A DNA stretch of 64,000 nt, from assembly GCF_003143515.1 (NCBI RefSeq), contig NZ_CP029343.1, positions 5,394,001 through 5,458,000 on the forward strand. Direction: 5' to 3'. This DNA comes from Massilia oculi (GTDB lineage: Bacteria > Pseudomonadota > Gammaproteobacteria > Burkholderiales > Burkholderiaceae_D). Below the pieces are notes generated by a model. It saw nothing but the letters and a program-made list of their open reading frames with translations, had not been told where the DNA came from and ran no database searches. The position numbers were made by a program, and so were the translations under genes. Below, one piece after another: positions 1-12,851 of the stretch. Numbering within the stretch: position 1 is the first letter of the stretch; each line of letters begins with the position of its first letter.

Positions 1-2
1 GC

Positions 3-2087
3 GTAAAATCGGGCAATCTCCTCAAGGACAACGGCTACGCCTTCACCCACCTGGCGACGAGCGAGATCGAAGCGGCGCTGCGCCGGGAAGTCGCGGGCCT
101 GCTCCCGCACGCCGCCGGCGCCCCGGATGCGGCTCCAGCCACGGCGGCCGAACTGAGCCTGGTCCCGCTGGAGCAGATCGACCAGCAGATGGCGCTGGGC
201 GCCGTCAGCCGGCCCTTCGACCTGCAGCATTCCGAGGGCCTGGCCACGCTGGGCGTGCGCCTCGGCCTGCTGCTAGGGCGCGACCTGGTGCGCGCCGCGC
301 ACAACCCCTTCCGTCCCGACGTTTTCCTGGCCGCCGTGGACGCTGCCTGGCGCCAGTTCGAGCCCGATCCCGAGGCCCACGGCCTGTTGGCGCCGCTGCT
401 GCGCCCCGGCCTGATGTTCGACCTGGGGCCGTTGTATCAAGCCCTGATCGAGGCCTTGATCGAGAAGCTCAAGGCACGCAAGGGCGGCAACGCCGACACC
501 CGCTTCAGCAAGACCGACGACCGGGCGTCGCGCCAGGCCGAGCGCGCCCGGCGCGATGCCGCGCTGGCCCAGCAGCTGCGCCAGCTGTTCGACCCGGCGC
601 TGGCTGTCGACGAGATCCCGAACCTGCCGCAGGGCAGCGGCGGCTGGCGTCCGAGCGCGGCGTCCGGCTTCGCTGTGGCGCCGTTGGCGCCGCCCGTGCC
701 TGCAGCGGGCGCCGTTCCCTGCAGCGCTGCCGCCGGCGCGAGCGCCCCTCCGGCTCAGGTCTGCGCGCCGGGTGGCGCCGGCAGCGCCGCACCGCCGGCG
801 CCGTCCGCGCAGCCCCTGATCGATCTGCTGGCCCGCGCTGGCGCCGCGGCCCCGGACGCGGCCCCCGGCATCCCCGTCCTTCCGGGCCTGCGCGCCAGCT
901 TGCCGCAGGGCGCCCTGTCGCGCGCCGACGAAACGACGCTCGACCTGCTGTCGCGCGTGTTCGGCAGTGTGCTGCAGGACGACGGCGTCGCCCCCGAGAC
1001 GCGCGAACTGATCGGTCACCTGCAACTGCCGGTCCTGCGCACCGCGCTGCGCGACCGCAGCTTCTTCTTCCAGGAGAGCCATCCGGCGCGTCGCCTGCTC
1101 GACCTGCTGTCGCAGGCCGGCTGGGAACGCTCCCTGGACGCGGACGACCCGGTCTACCGCGCCATGCGCCGCAGCGTCGAGCGCGTGCGCGGCCAGGTCG
1201 ATCCGGAGTTCGATGCGGCCGTGGCCGACCTCGAAGCCGGCCTGGCCGCGCGCGATCATATGGAAGAGGCGGCGATGGCGGCGCCCATCGCCCAGGCCAT
1301 GCGCAGCGAAAAGCGCGCCGCCGCCGAGCGTTCGGCCCGGCGCGCGGTGGCGCTGCGCCTCACCGGAGAGCAGTTGATCCCGGCCGTCTCGGGATTTCTC
1401 GAAGGCCGCTGGAGCGCCGCGCTGGCGCTGGCCTACACGATCGAGGACAGCCGTCCCGGCGCCGTCGACAATGCCACGCGCACGATGGAAGACCTGATCT
1501 GGAGCGTCAAGCCGAAGGCGACCCAGGAGCAGAGGAAGGCCCTGATCGCGCGCCTGCCGGCGCTGCTGGCAAGCCTGAACAACTGGCTCGACGCCACCCG
1601 CTGGCAGGATGCCGAACGCCTGCAGTTCTTCGCCGAGCTGGCCGAATGCCACGCGTCGATCGTGCGCGCGCCGATCGAGCTGCTGCCCGAACGCCAGCTC
1701 GAACTGGCGCTCGAGGCTGCGCAGCAGGATGCGCTGCGCCGGGTCGCCCGGGAACAGGAAGAAGAGCGGGAACAGGCCCGGATCCAGGCCGAGGAAGCGC
1801 AGGCCGCCGCAAGCGATCCGGCCGCCGCCCTGCTTGCCGGCCTGGAGCGCGGCATGCGCCTCGAGCTGAGCGAGGCGCACATCGTGCGCCGGGTGCGCCT
1901 GGCCTGGGTCAGCCCGCTGCGCACGCTGTACATCTTCTCGGGCGCCGGGCGCCAGGAAGCGTTTTCGCTGCCGGCCGCGCGCCTGGCCGAGCTGCTGCGC
2001 GAAGGCGCGATGCGTGTGGTGGCGGCCGAGGGCGTGGTCGGCCGCATCCTGAGCGCGGCGGTCAGGCCCATGCCGGCAATGGTATGA
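3..2087 (+). CDS. DUF1631 family protein (5' end outside window)
   Basis: The reading frame is open from the first bases of the window, so the gene starts upstream; an internal ATG at 189 is not needed as a start. The visible 690 or so residues are rich in Ala, Arg and Leu. They contain an HPARRLLDLL stretch, an Ala/Pro-rich linker around 660-880, and a long charged helical region (EEEREQARIQAEEAQ) before a compact C-terminal domain. This matches my memory of the DUF1631 family, which often lies just before smc in Betaproteobacteria. Function is unknown. It ends 35 bases before smc and could be co-transcribed with it. The family call is by recognition of style and position, not by a search. 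Confidence 0.75.
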   Translation, partial: VKSGNLLKDNGYAFTHLATSEIEAALRREVAGLLPHAAGAPDAAPATAAELSLVPLEQIDQQMALGAVSRPFDLQHSEGLATLGVRLGLLLGRDLVRAAHNPFRPDVFLAAVDAAWRQFEPDPEAHGLLAPLLRPGLMFDLGPLYQALIEALIEKLKARKGGNADTRFSKTDDRASRQAERARRDAALAQQLRQLFDPALAVDEIPNLPQGSGGWRPSAASGFAVAPLAPPVPAAGAVPCSAAAGASAPPAQVCAPGGAGSAAPPAPSAQPLIDLLARAGAAAPDAAPGIPVLPGLRASLPQGALSRADETTLDLLSRVFGSVLQDDGVAPETRELIGHLQLPVLRTALRDRSFFFQESHPARRLLDLLSQAGWERSLDADDPVYRAMRRSVERVRGQVDPEFDAAVADLEAGLAARDHMEEAAMAAPIAQAMRSEKRAAAERSARRAVALRLTGEQLIPAVSGFLEGRWSAALALAYTIEDSRPGAVDNATRTMEDLIWSVKPKATQEQRKALIARLPALLASLNNWLDATRWQDAERLQFFAELAECHASIVRAPIELLPERQLELALEAAQQDALRRVAREQEEEREQARIQAEEAQAAASDPAAALLAGLERGMRLELSEAHIVRRVRLAWVSPLRTLYIFSGAGRQEAFSLPAARLAELLREGAMRVVAAEGVVGRILSAAVRPMPAMV

Positions 2088-2122
2088 TGCGCGCTTTACC
2101 TCTACCGTCATAGCCGAGCCAC

Positions 2123-5100
2123 GTGCGCCTCTCTTCCATCAAATTGTCGGGATTTAAGTCGTTCGTCGATCCCACCAATTTCCAGGTGCCGGGTCAGCTG
2201 GTCGGCGTGGTCGGTCCCAACGGCTGCGGCAAATCCAATATCATCGACGCGGTGCGCTGGGTGTTGGGCGAGTCGAAAGCCTCCGAACTGCGCGGCGAGT
2301 CGATGCAGGACGTGATCTTCAACGGCTCCACCCACCGCAAGAGCGCCGGCCGCGCCTCGGTCGAACTGGTGTTCGACAACAGCGCCGGCAAGGCCGCCGG
2401 CCAGTGGGGCCAGTACGCAGAGATCGCGGTCAAGCGCACGCTCACGCGCGACGGCACGTCCACTTATTACATCAACGGCCAGCCGGTGCGCCGGCGCGAC
2501 ATCCAGGACATCTTCCTCGGCACCGGTCTCGGTCCGCGCGCCTACGCCATCATCGGCCAGGGCATGATCGCGCGCATCATCGAATCGCGTCCGGAAGAAC
2601 TGCGGGTCTTCCTCGAGGAAGCGGCCGGCGTCTCGAAATACAAGGAACGGCGCCGCGAGACCGAGAACCGCCTGTCGGACACGCGCGAGAACCTGTTGCG
2701 GGTCGAGGACATCCTGCGTGAACTCAACGCCAACCTCGAAAAACTGGAAGCCCAGGCGGCGGTGGCGAATCGCTTCCGCCAACTGCAGGCCGACCAGGAA
2801 GAAAAGCAGAAGCTGCTCTGGTTGATGCGCAAGAACGAGGCCAAGGCCGAACAGGTGAAATTCTTCCGCGAGATGGAAGAGGCGCAAACGGCCCTGGAAG
2901 CGCAGACCGCCAAGCTGCGCAGCGTCGAGGTCGATCTCGAACACCTGCGCCAGGCCCACTTCGCCGCCGGCGACCGCCTGCACACGGCGCAGGGCGCCCT
3001 GTACCAGATCAATTCCGAGATCGGCAGCCTGGAGGCGCAGATCAAGTTCGTGGTCGAGTCGCGCACCCGCCTGCAGAACCAGATCGTCACGCTCACCGCC
3101 CAGCGCGATCAATGGCTGGCGCAGGAGCAGGAGCAGCGCGAGGGCCAGGAAGAGGCGGAGATGCAGCTCGAGGAACTGGCCGCGCGCGCCGAAGGCGCCC
3201 AGATCGCGGTCGAGGTCCACAATGAGCGCCTGCCCGAGCTGGAAGCGGCCTGGCGCGCCGGCCAGGAACGCGCGACCGCCTCGCGCGCGCGCATCATGCA
3301 GGTCCAGCAGCGCATCGAGCTGGCCTCGGCCCACGGCCGCAACGCCGCCGGCATCCTGAACAACCTGGCGGCGCGGCGCGAACGGCTGCAGCAGGAGCGC
3401 AATGGCCTCAACCTGCCCGACAGCGCGACCCTCGACAACCTGCGCCTGCAGCTGGAAGAAAGGCAGATGGCGCTGGAAGAACAGACCATGTTGTTGGAGG
3501 AGGCGACCGGCCGGCAGGAAGCGGTCGAACTCGAACGCAAGGAGGCGCACGCCCAGGTGCAGCATGAAACCGCCGCCAACGCCCAGCTGGAGGCGCGCCT
3601 GAACGCGCTGCGCCAGATGCAGGAGCGCGTGCAGACCCAGGGCAAGGTCCGGCCCTGGCTCGAGAAGCACGAGCTGGCCGGCTTGCCGCGCCTGTGGCAA
3701 AAGCTGGACGTGGAAGAGGGCTGGGAGACCGCGCTCGAGGCCGTCCTGCGCGAGCGCTCCGGCGCCCTCGAAGTGTCGAACATCGACTGGGCCAAGGCCT
3801 TCGTGCTTGACGCACCACCGGCCCGCCTGGCGCTGTACGCGCCGCAGGCGGGCGCTCATCCGGCGCCACCCGACGGTTTCAAGCCATTTTCGAGCCTGCT
3901 GCGCGTGAACGACGCCGGCGTGCGCGGCGTGCTCGAAGACTGGCTGCATGGGGTGTATGTCGCCCACGACGCGGCCCAGGCCTTCGCCGAGCGCGCGCGC
4001 TTGCCGCAGGGCGCCGCCTTCGTTACCCGCGAGGGCCACCTGGTGACCCGTTCCAGCGTGCGCTTCCACGCGCCGGACGCCGAGCAGGACGGCATGCTGG
4101 CGCGCCAGCACGAGATCGAGAATACGGCCAAGCAGCTCAAGGCGCAGGCCTTGCTGGCCGACGAGGCGCGCGCGCGCGCGGTCCGCGCGGATGCCGCCGT
4201 CACCGACCTGGCGCGCCGGCTGCAGGATGCCCGCGGCCGCGTGGCCACCTTGCAGCGCGAGGGACATGCGCTGCAGATCGAGGTGCTCAAGCAGAGCGAG
4301 ATCGAGGCCCGCTTCAACCAGCGCAGCGGCCAGATCGCGGACGACCTGTCCGAGATCGCGGCCCAGGAAGCCGAGCAACGCCAGGCCCAGCTTGACGCCG
4401 AACAGGAATTCGAACAGCTCGACCTGGAACTGGCCGAGCTGCAGGAAGCGCACGAAGCGGGCCAGACCGCCTTCCTCGAACAGGAGCAGGCGCTTGGCCG
4501 CGCGCGCGAGCACCTGCGCGAGCTGGAACGCAGCGCGCAAGAGGCGCAGTTCGCCGAACGCGCCCAGCGCAGCCGCATCGAGGAACTGCGACGCACGATG
4601 GCGACCGCCGCCACCCAGGCCGAACAGGTCGGCGCCAGCCTGGCCCAGGCGCGCCTGGAACTGGAAGCCCTGGAAAGCGGCACCGCGCACGAAGGCCTGC
4701 AAGAGCTGCTCGAGCGCCGCACGAAACAGGAAGTGGCGCTGTCCGACGCCCGCCACGAGCTGGACCAAGTCGCCCAGCAACTGCGCGCGGCCGAAGAGGC
4801 GCGCATGGGGTCCGAGCGCAGCCTGCAGCCGCAGCGCGACCGCATCACCGAGATGCAATTGAAGGAACAGGCCGCGCGCCTGAACCAGGAGCAGTTCGCC
4901 GAGGCGCTGGCCGCCACCGGCGCCGACGAGGCGGCACTGAGCGAAAAGCTCGATCCGGAACTGAAGCCCCAGTACCTGCAGGGCGAAGTCACGCGGCTGA
5001 CGAATGCCATCAACGGCCTGGGCGCGGTCAACCTGGCGGCGGTCGACGAGCTGGCCCAGGCCACCGAGCGCAAGCGCTTCCTGGATTCGCAGAACGCCGA

Positions 5101-5632
5101 CCTGAACGAAGCCATTACCACGCTCGAAGACGCGATCGGCCGCATCGACCGCGAGACGCGCGACCTGCTGCAGGACACCTTCGACCGCGTCAACGGCCAC
5201 TTCTCCGAACTGTTCCCGATCCTGTTCGGCGGCGGCAACGCCAGGCTGGTGATGACGGGCGACGAGATCCTGGACGCCGGCGTGCAGGTCATGGCCCAGC
5301 CGCCGGGCAAGAAGAACGCCACCATCCACCTGCTGTCGGGCGGCGAGAAGGCGCTGACCGCGACCGCCCTGGTGTTCTCGATGTTCCGCCTGAACCCGGC
5401 GCCATTCTGCCTGCTGGACGAGGTCGACGCGCCGCTGGACGACGCCAATACCGAACGCTTCTGCCGCATGGTCAAGCGCATGTCCGAGCACACTCAGTTC
5501 CTGTTCATCTCGCATAACAAGATCGCGATGGAGATGGCCAGCCAGCTGATCGGGGTGACGATGCAGGAGCAGGGCGTCTCGCGCATCGTCGCGGTGGACA
5601 TGGAGTCGGCCGCCGACCTGGCGGCCGCCTGA
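2123..5632 (+). CDS. smc: Chromosome segregation protein SMC
   Basis: SMC is the ATPase core of the condensin complex that compacts and segregates the chromosome. The 1169-residue length is usual. The N-terminal head has Walker A GPNGCGKS at residues 31-38, followed by a long coiled coil, a hinge near residues 510-640, a second coiled coil, and a C-terminal head with the ABC signature LLSGGEKAL near 1070 and Walker B CLLDEVDAPLDD. The start is a GTG at 2123, which gives the standard MRLSSIKLSGFKSF beginning; no ATG fits. The partners ScpA and ScpB are not in the window. The gene heads the group smc-(kinase)-zipA-ligA. Confidence 0.97.
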   Translation: MRLSSIKLSGFKSFVDPTNFQVPGQLVGVVGPNGCGKSNIIDAVRWVLGESKASELRGESMQDVIFNGSTHRKSAGRASVELVFDNSAGKAAGQWGQYAEIAVKRTLTRDGTSTYYINGQPVRRRDIQDIFLGTGLGPRAYAIIGQGMIARIIESRPEELRVFLEEAAGVSKYKERRRETENRLSDTRENLLRVEDILRELNANLEKLEAQAAVANRFRQLQADQEEKQKLLWLMRKNEAKAEQVKFFREMEEAQTALEAQTAKLRSVEVDLEHLRQAHFAAGDRLHTAQGALYQINSEIGSLEAQIKFVVESRTRLQNQIVTLTAQRDQWLAQEQEQREGQEEAEMQLEELAARAEGAQIAVEVHNERLPELEAAWRAGQERATASRARIMQVQQRIELASAHGRNAAGILNNLAARRERLQQERNGLNLPDSATLDNLRLQLEERQMALEEQTMLLEEATGRQEAVELERKEAHAQVQHETAANAQLEARLNALRQMQERVQTQGKVRPWLEKHELAGLPRLWQKLDVEEGWETALEAVLRERSGALEVSNIDWAKAFVLDAPPARLALYAPQAGAHPAPPDGFKPFSSLLRVNDAGVRGVLEDWLHGVYVAHDAAQAFAERARLPQGAAFVTREGHLVTRSSVRFHAPDAEQDGMLARQHEIENTAKQLKAQALLADEARARAVRADAAVTDLARRLQDARGRVATLQREGHALQIEVLKQSEIEARFNQRSGQIADDLSEIAAQEAEQRQAQLDAEQEFEQLDLELAELQEAHEAGQTAFLEQEQALGRAREHLRELERSAQEAQFAERAQRSRIEELRRTMATAATQAEQVGASLAQARLELEALESGTAHEGLQELLERRTKQEVALSDARHELDQVAQQLRAAEEARMGSERSLQPQRDRITEMQLKEQAARLNQEQFAEALAATGADEAALSEKLDPELKPQYLQGEVTRLTNAINGLGAVNLAAVDELAQATERKRFLDSQNADLNEAITTLEDAIGRIDRETRDLLQDTFDRVNGHFSELFPILFGGGNARLVMTGDEILDAGVQVMAQPPGKKNATIHLLSGGEKALTATALVFSMFRLNPAPFCLLDEVDAPLDDANTERFCRMVKRMSEHTQFLFISHNKIAMEMASQLIGVTMQEQGVSRIVAVDMESAADLAAA

Positions 5633-5658
5633 GCGGACGCTGGCTACCCGGTTCGCCA

Positions 5659-5667
5659 TGCTACACT
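5659..5667 (+). promoter_or_regulatory. Extended -10 promoter candidate before the PAS kinase
   Basis: TGCTACACT has the TGn extension and a TACACT -10 box. It lies about 36 bases before the kinase start and suggests that the kinase has its own promoter rather than depending on smc. No good -35 box was found. The same 12 bases (TGCTACACTGGC) recur at 62896, before a strong terminator. Confidence 0.4.
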
Positions 5668-5702
5668 GGCTCGGCTGTGCCGGGGCCTGTTCCACCGTAT
5701 GA

Positions 5703-7538
5703 ATGCTTGCAATGACCGATCACTCCCGACTTCCCCAGTTTCCCGCCATTTCACCAGCATTGGAGCAGGGTGTGCGGTTGATCGGCGCGTCGCCGGCGCC
5801 GATGTTCATCGTGCGCGCCGACGGCGGCATGATCGCGGCCAATGTGGCGTATACCGCGCTGCTGAACGGCGCGCCGGCCGCAATTGCCGGCGCATGGATG
5901 CCGCCCGCGGCGCTTCCGCCCGGCGCCAGCGGGCTGGCCGCCCGTATCCTCGACGGCAGCCTGGCCCAGGCCAGCACCGAGGTGGAGCTGGCGACGCGCG
6001 TCCAGTTGGCCCTGTCGCCGGTATGCGAGCCCGATGGCGCCATCGTCGGCGTGCTGGGCGTCGCCGCGGCGGCCCCGCAGCAGGGCGACCAGGCGGCGCG
6101 CGAACTGGGGCGCCTGATCGAACTCAGTCCGGTCGGCGTGGTGCGCTACACGCTGGACGGCGACATCCTCGATTGCAACGACGCTTTTCTCTCCATGCTG
6201 GGGCTTGGCCGGAACGACCTGCGCGCCGGCCTGTCGTGGCGCGCGCTGACGCCGCCACAATGGCGAGAGGTCGACGATGCCGGCCTGGCGCGCTTGCGGG
6301 AGGACGGGGTCATGCCGCTGATCGAAAAGGAATTCCTGCACCGCGACGGCCGCTGCATCCCGGTGCTGGTCGGCGCCGGCAACCTGCTGGCCGACCGCCG
6401 CCAGGGCTTCGCGGTGGTGGTCGACATCTCGGCCACGCGTGCCGCCGAGCGCGCGCTGGCGGAGAGCGAAGCACGCTTTCGTGCGATCACGAACGCGATG
6501 CCGCAAATGGTCTGGTCAACTCTCCCCGACGGCTTCCACGACTACTACAACGACCAGTGGTACGCCTTCACCGGCGTGCCGTACGGGTCGACCGACGGCG
6601 AAGGCTGGAACGGCATGTTCCATCCGGACGATCAGGAGGTCGCCTGGGCCAGGTGGAGTCATTCCCTGGTCACCGGCGAACCCTACGAAATCGAATACCG
6701 GCTGCGCCACCGCGACGGGGGCTATCGCTGGGTGCTGGGCCGCGCCCTGCCGGTACGCGACGCGCATGGGGGCATCCAGCGCTGGATGGGCACCTGCACC
6801 GACATCCATGAGCACAAGCTGACCGAGGACGCGCTGCGCGAGGCCGACCAGCGCAAGGACGAATTCCTCGCCATGCTGGGTCACGAGCTGCGCAACCCGC
6901 TGGCGCCGATCCGCAGCGCGGCGGCGCTGCTGCCGCTGGCCAAGGCCGATCCGGCGCGGGTCGAGCACATCGGGCGCGTGATCGCGCGCCAGTCCACCCA
7001 CATGACCGGCCTGATCGACGACCTGCTGGACGTGTCGCGCGTGACGCGTGGCCTGATCGCGCTGGTGCAGGAAGACGTGGCGGCGCGCCTGCTGGTCGAC
7101 GAGGCCGTCGAACAGGCGCGCCCGCTGGTCGAGGCGCGCGCGCATGCGCTCGCGATCGTCGACCATGCGGACGGCGCCTGCGTCCATGGTGATCGCAAGC
7201 GCCTGGTCCAGGTCATCGCCAACCTGCTGGCCAATGCCGCCAAGTACACGCCGCCGGGCGGGAGTATCGTCGTCACGCTGGTGCAGGTGGACAAGATGGT
7301 CGAGATCGCGGTCGGCGACAATGGGATCGGCATGGCGCCCGACCTGGTCGACAGCGTCTTCGAGCTGTTCCGCCAGGGCCAGCGCACGCCCGACCGGGCG
7401 CAGGGCGGGCTGGGCATCGGACTGGCGCTGGTAAAGAAACTGGTGCACCTGCACGGCGGCTGGGTGCGCGCGTCGAGCGCGGGCGAGGGACTGGGCAGCG
7501 AGGTCATGGTGGCCTTGCCCGCCTGCGAGCCGGCTTGA
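5703..7538 (+). CDS. PAS-domain sensor histidine kinase
   Basis: This is a soluble multi-PAS histidine kinase with no membrane segments. A weak PAS-like N-terminus (about residues 15-110) is followed by PAS domains at about 140-255 and 262-370, the latter with the [13 protein letters not shown]...GTCTDI end typical of PAS fold 3. Then come HisKA with [13 protein letters not shown] (phospho-acceptor His near 394) and HATPase_c with DNGIGM and [14 protein letters not shown]. No receiver domain and no adjacent response regulator gene are present, so the partner is unknown. The start may instead be the ATG at 5712; neither has a clear ribosome site. It lies between smc and zipA, genes that are normally adjacent in relatives. 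It resembles the kinases at 17303 and 34690. Confidence 0.92.
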   Translation: MLAMTDHSRLPQFPAISPALEQGVRLIGASPAPMFIVRADGGMIAANVAYTALLNGAPAAIAGAWMPPAALPPGASGLAARILDGSLAQASTEVELATRVQLALSPVCEPDGAIVGVLGVAAAAPQQGDQAARELGRLIELSPVGVVRYTLDGDILDCNDAFLSMLGLGRNDLRAGLSWRALTPPQWREVDDAGLARLREDGVMPLIEKEFLHRDGRCIPVLVGAGNLLADRRQGFAVVVDISATRAAERALAESEARFRAITNAMPQMVWSTLPDGFHDYYNDQWYAFTGVPYGSTDGEGWNGMFHPDDQEVAWARWSHSLVTGEPYEIEYRLRHRDGGYRWVLGRALPVRDAHGGIQRWMGTCTDIHEHKLTEDALREADQRKDEFLAMLGHELRNPLAPIRSAAALLPLAKADPARVEHIGRVIARQSTHMTGLIDDLLDVSRVTRGLIALVQEDVAARLLVDEAVEQARPLVEARAHALAIVDHADGACVHGDRKRLVQVIANLLANAAKYTPPGGSIVVTLVQVDKMVEIAVGDNGIGMAPDLVDSVFELFRQGQRTPDRAQGGLGIGLALVKKLVHLHGGWVRASSAGEGLGSEVMVALPACEPA

Positions 7539-7567
7539 GAGCCGGGTTGAAAGCCGGGTTGAAAGCC
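7527..7567 (+). repeat. 12-bp tandem repeat across the kinase stop codon
   Basis: Three 12-base units (gagccggcttga, gagccgggttga, aagccgggttga) and a partial fourth overlap the end of the PAS kinase gene. Each unit has a TGA in the kinase frame, so changes in copy number would leave the protein end nearly unchanged. Probably a replication-slippage product. Confidence 0.6.
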
Positions 7568-7717
7568 TATCCATGGCATCCGGGCGGGGAGTTGGTATGA
7601 TGGCACGAGTTTTCGTGGGGAGCGCCCGCACGGATGGCATTTCGATCGAATCAACCTTCGCGCACGACAGCAGGATCCGGCGTCCGGCGCGAATTTCGCT
7701 ATTGAGGCACACGCAGC

Positions 7718-9016
7718 ATGACTGATTTCCAAATGAGCCTGATCGCAGCCGGCGGCGTTTTCGTCGTCGGCGTCATCACCTACAACAAGTGGCAGGAATA
7801 CAAGGCCAGGAAGAGCGTCGAACGCGCCTTCGCCTCCGACCACGACGACGTCCTGATGCGCGACGGCGAGCACGCCCCGGCCGTGGACCGCCACGAGCCG
7901 GTGCTTGAGTCCGACCTTAAGGCGGACCTTAAAGCCGACCTCAAGGCCGACCGGCACGACAACGCGCCGGTGGTCGCCAAGGAACCCGTGCTCGACGCCG
8001 ACGCCTTCGTGCCGGCCGACGTCAAGCCCGAGCCGCTGCTGGACACGCCGACGCCGGCCATCGCGCCGGCCCCGGCGGCGCCGTCAGCGCCGGTCGCGCC
8101 GACCGCCAGCGCTCCCGCCACCACCTACCGCGCCCCCGGCGCCAGCGCCGCCCAGGATGCGGTGGCCGCCTCGCTGCCGGGTACCCGTCCCGGCATGCCG
8201 CCGGCCGAACTGGCAGAATGCCTGGTCGATCCGCTGATCGACTGCCTGATTCCCCTCTCGCTCGAAACGCCTGTCCGCGGCGACAAGATCCTGCCGACCC
8301 TGCAAACGCTGCGCCGCGTCGGCAACAAGCCGATCCACTACATCGGCTTCGCCGTCAGCGGCGACTGGGAACCGATCGTGCATGGCGGCGTGTACACCAA
8401 GCTGCAAGCAGGCGTGCAGATGGCGACCCGCACCACGGCGCTGAACGAACTCGAATACTCCGAGCTGGTCACCCGCCTGCGCGCGGTGGCCGACGAGATC
8501 GGGGCCGAGCCGGAAGTGCCGGACATGATCGAGGTGATGGCCGAGGCGCGCATCCTGCACCGCTTCGTGGCCGGCCACGACGCCCAGCTCGGCGTGAACC
8601 TGGCCGCGAATGGCGCGCCGTGGGCGATGTCGACGCTGATCGGCGCTCTCGAGAACGCGGGTTTCGACGTGCGTCCGGACGGCCGCTTCGCGATGCCCGA
8701 CAAGGAAAGCGCGGGCGGCGGCGTGCTGTTCACGCTGTCGACCAACGTCACCCTGGGCGCCGACACCACCTCGCGCCTGACCCTGCTGCTGGACGTGCCG
8801 TGCGTCGCCCCGGCCCGCGACGGCTTCGGCCGCATGGTCGAAACGGCGCGCGGCCTGACGCAGCGCCTGGACGCGACCATCGTCGACGATTTCGACCAGC
8901 CGCTGGTGGATGAGGCGCTGGATGAGATCAAGGCCCAGGTGGGCGAGTTCTACCAGGAGATGGACGCGGCCGACATTCCGGCCGGCTCGACCCGCGCGCT
9001 GCGCCTGTTCAGCTGA
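7718..9016 (+). CDS. zipA: Cell division protein ZipA
   Basis: ZipA is an inner-membrane anchor for FtsZ at the division ring. The 432-residue protein has one N-terminal membrane segment (about residues 5-22), a charged basic patch (KWQEYKARK) and a long flexible linker rich in Pro and Ala. The linker contains a threefold LKAD tandem repeat near 65-77. A globular C-terminal FtsZ-binding domain covers about 185-432. Position before ligA supports the call, as in many Betaproteobacteria and in E. coli, where zipA and ligA are also neighbours. It is separated from the upstream kinase by 179 bases and from ligA by 9, so zipA-ligA are likely one operon. Confidence 0.9.
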   Translation: MTDFQMSLIAAGGVFVVGVITYNKWQEYKARKSVERAFASDHDDVLMRDGEHAPAVDRHEPVLESDLKADLKADLKADRHDNAPVVAKEPVLDADAFVPADVKPEPLLDTPTPAIAPAPAAPSAPVAPTASAPATTYRAPGASAAQDAVAASLPGTRPGMPPAELAECLVDPLIDCLIPLSLETPVRGDKILPTLQTLRRVGNKPIHYIGFAVSGDWEPIVHGGVYTKLQAGVQMATRTTALNELEYSELVTRLRAVADEIGAEPEVPDMIEVMAEARILHRFVAGHDAQLGVNLAANGAPWAMSTLIGALENAGFDVRPDGRFAMPDKESAGGGVLFTLSTNVTLGADTTSRLTLLLDVPCVAPARDGFGRMVETARGLTQRLDATIVDDFDQPLVDEALDEIKAQVGEFYQEMDAADIPAGSTRALRLFS

Positions 9017-11377
<2,361 letters not shown>

Positions 11378-11424
11378 CAGGCGCAGTCACATAAGTGCAA
11401 TAACAACCATCCATACTGGACTAC

Positions 11425-12318
11425 ATGAACCTGATCCGCAAAGCCGTATTCCCCGTTGCCGGCCTGGGCAGCCGCTTCCTGCCGGCGACCAAGGCGCAGC
11501 CGAAAGAGATGCTGCCGATCGTCGACAAGCCGCTGATCCAGTACGCGGTCGAAGAGGCGGTCGCCGCCGGCGTCACTGAACTGATCTTCATCACGGGGCG
11601 CAACAAGCGCGCCATCGAAGACCATTTCGACAAGGCCTACGAGCTCGAATCCGAGCTCGAGGCGGCCGGCAAGCATGCCCTGCTCGAGACCGTGCGCGGC
11701 GTGATCCCGAAGAACGTCAACTGCATCTATATCCGCCAGTCGTCGCCCCTGGGCCTGGGCCACGCCGTGCTGTGCGCGCGTCCGGTGGTGGGCGAAGAAC
11801 CGTTCGCCGTGCTGCTGGCGGACGACTTCATGGACACCGCCGACGGCCAGAAACCGGTGCTGGCCCAGATGGCCGACGTCTATGGCTATGAGCGCTGCAG
11901 CATCCTGGCGGTGCAGGACGTGCCGCGCGAGCACACCCGCCAGTACGGCATCGTCAGCGCCTCGGCTTACCGCCAGGACCTGGAGCTGGTGTCGGGCATC
12001 GTCGAGAAGCCGCAGCCTGCGGACGCGCCATCGACCCTGGCCGTGGTCGGCCGCTACGTGCTGTCGCCGTCGATCTTCGGCTACCTGGAAAACATCGGCA
12101 AGGGCGCGGGCGGCGAGATCCAGCTTACCGACGGTATCGCGGCCCTGATGCGCAACGAACGCGTGCTGGCCTACCGCTACGCCGGCCAGCGCTACGATTG
12201 CGGTTCCAAGCTGGGCTATCTGCAGGCCACGGCCGCGATCGGCCTGAAGCACCCGGAAACGGCCAAGGGCTTCCGCGCTTCGCTGACCGGCTTGCTGGAA
12301 GGACGGGGCCCGGCATGA
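11425..12318 (+). CDS. galU: UTP-glucose-1-phosphate uridylyltransferase
   Basis: GalU makes UDP-glucose from UTP and glucose 1-phosphate for surface polysaccharides and galactose metabolism. The 297-residue length is standard. The nucleotidyltransferase signature [11 protein letters not shown] lies near the N-terminus, followed by [18 protein letters not shown] (metal/sugar-phosphate region) and GGEIQLTD near the C-terminus. It follows ligA by 47 bases and overlaps def by ATGA, so galU and def are translationally coupled. Confidence 0.97.
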   Translation: MNLIRKAVFPVAGLGSRFLPATKAQPKEMLPIVDKPLIQYAVEEAVAAGVTELIFITGRNKRAIEDHFDKAYELESELEAAGKHALLETVRGVIPKNVNCIYIRQSSPLGLGHAVLCARPVVGEEPFAVLLADDFMDTADGQKPVLAQMADVYGYERCSILAVQDVPREHTRQYGIVSASAYRQDLELVSGIVEKPQPADAPSTLAVVGRYVLSPSIFGYLENIGKGAGGEIQLTDGIAALMRNERVLAYRYAGQRYDCGSKLGYLQATAAIGLKHPETAKGFRASLTGLLEGRGPA

Positions 12319-12851
12319 CGGTGCGCGAGATCCTCAGGATGGGCGATCCGCGCCTGCTGCGGGTCGCGCAGCCGGTGACGCAATTCGATACGCCCGAACT
12401 GCATGCGCTGATCGCCGACATGTTCGAGACCATGCACGCCGCCAACGGCGCCGGCCTGGCCGCGCCGCAGATCGGCGTCGACCTGCAATTGGTGATTTTC
12501 GGCTTCGGCAGCAACCAGCGCTATCCCGACGCGCCGCCGGTGCCCGAGACGGTCCTGATCAATCCCGTGCTGACGCCCCTGTCCGACGAGCTGGAAGAGG
12601 GCTTCGAGGGTTGCCTGTCGGTGCCCGGCCTGCGCGGCAGCGTGCCGCGCCATACGCGCCTGCATTACGAAGGCTTCGACCAGTTCGGCAAGCGCATCGT
12701 GGTTGACGCCGAAGGCTTCCATGCGCGGGTGGTGCAGCACGAAGTGGATCACCTGCTGGGCATCCTGTATCCGATGCGGATCCGCGACTTTTCCTGCTTC
12801 GGCTTCACCGAAGTGATGTTTCCCCACCTTGATCCCGGAGCCGACGATTGA
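12315..12851 (+). CDS. def: Peptide deformylase
   Basis: This metalloenzyme removes the formyl group from nascent protein N-termini. All three deformylase motifs are present in 178 residues: [19 protein letters not shown] (metal-binding Cys) and QHEVDHLLG (the HExxH metal-binding helix). The ATG at 12315 overlaps the galU stop by four bases and gives the usual [14 protein letters not shown] start; longer readings of the frame into galU are not real. A second def paired with fmt usually exists elsewhere, so this may be one of several copies. Confidence 0.96.
   Translation: MTVREILRMGDPRLLRVAQPVTQFDTPELHALIADMFETMHAANGAGLAAPQIGVDLQLVIFGFGSNQRYPDAPPVPETVLINPVLTPLSDELEEGFEGCLSVPGLRGSVPRHTRLHYEGFDQFGKRIVVDAEGFHARVVQHEVDHLLGILYPMRIRDFSCFGFTEVMFPHLDPGADD

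Noticed and set aside
2108..5695. Long antisense open frame of about 1195 codons opposite smc
   Set aside because: It mirrors smc codon structure in GC-rich DNA, has low-complexity Gln/Arg/Leu composition and no family features. The same holds for the long antisense frames opposite zipA-ligA (8084-10852), glnD (39102-40913) and ppsA (60430-62934).
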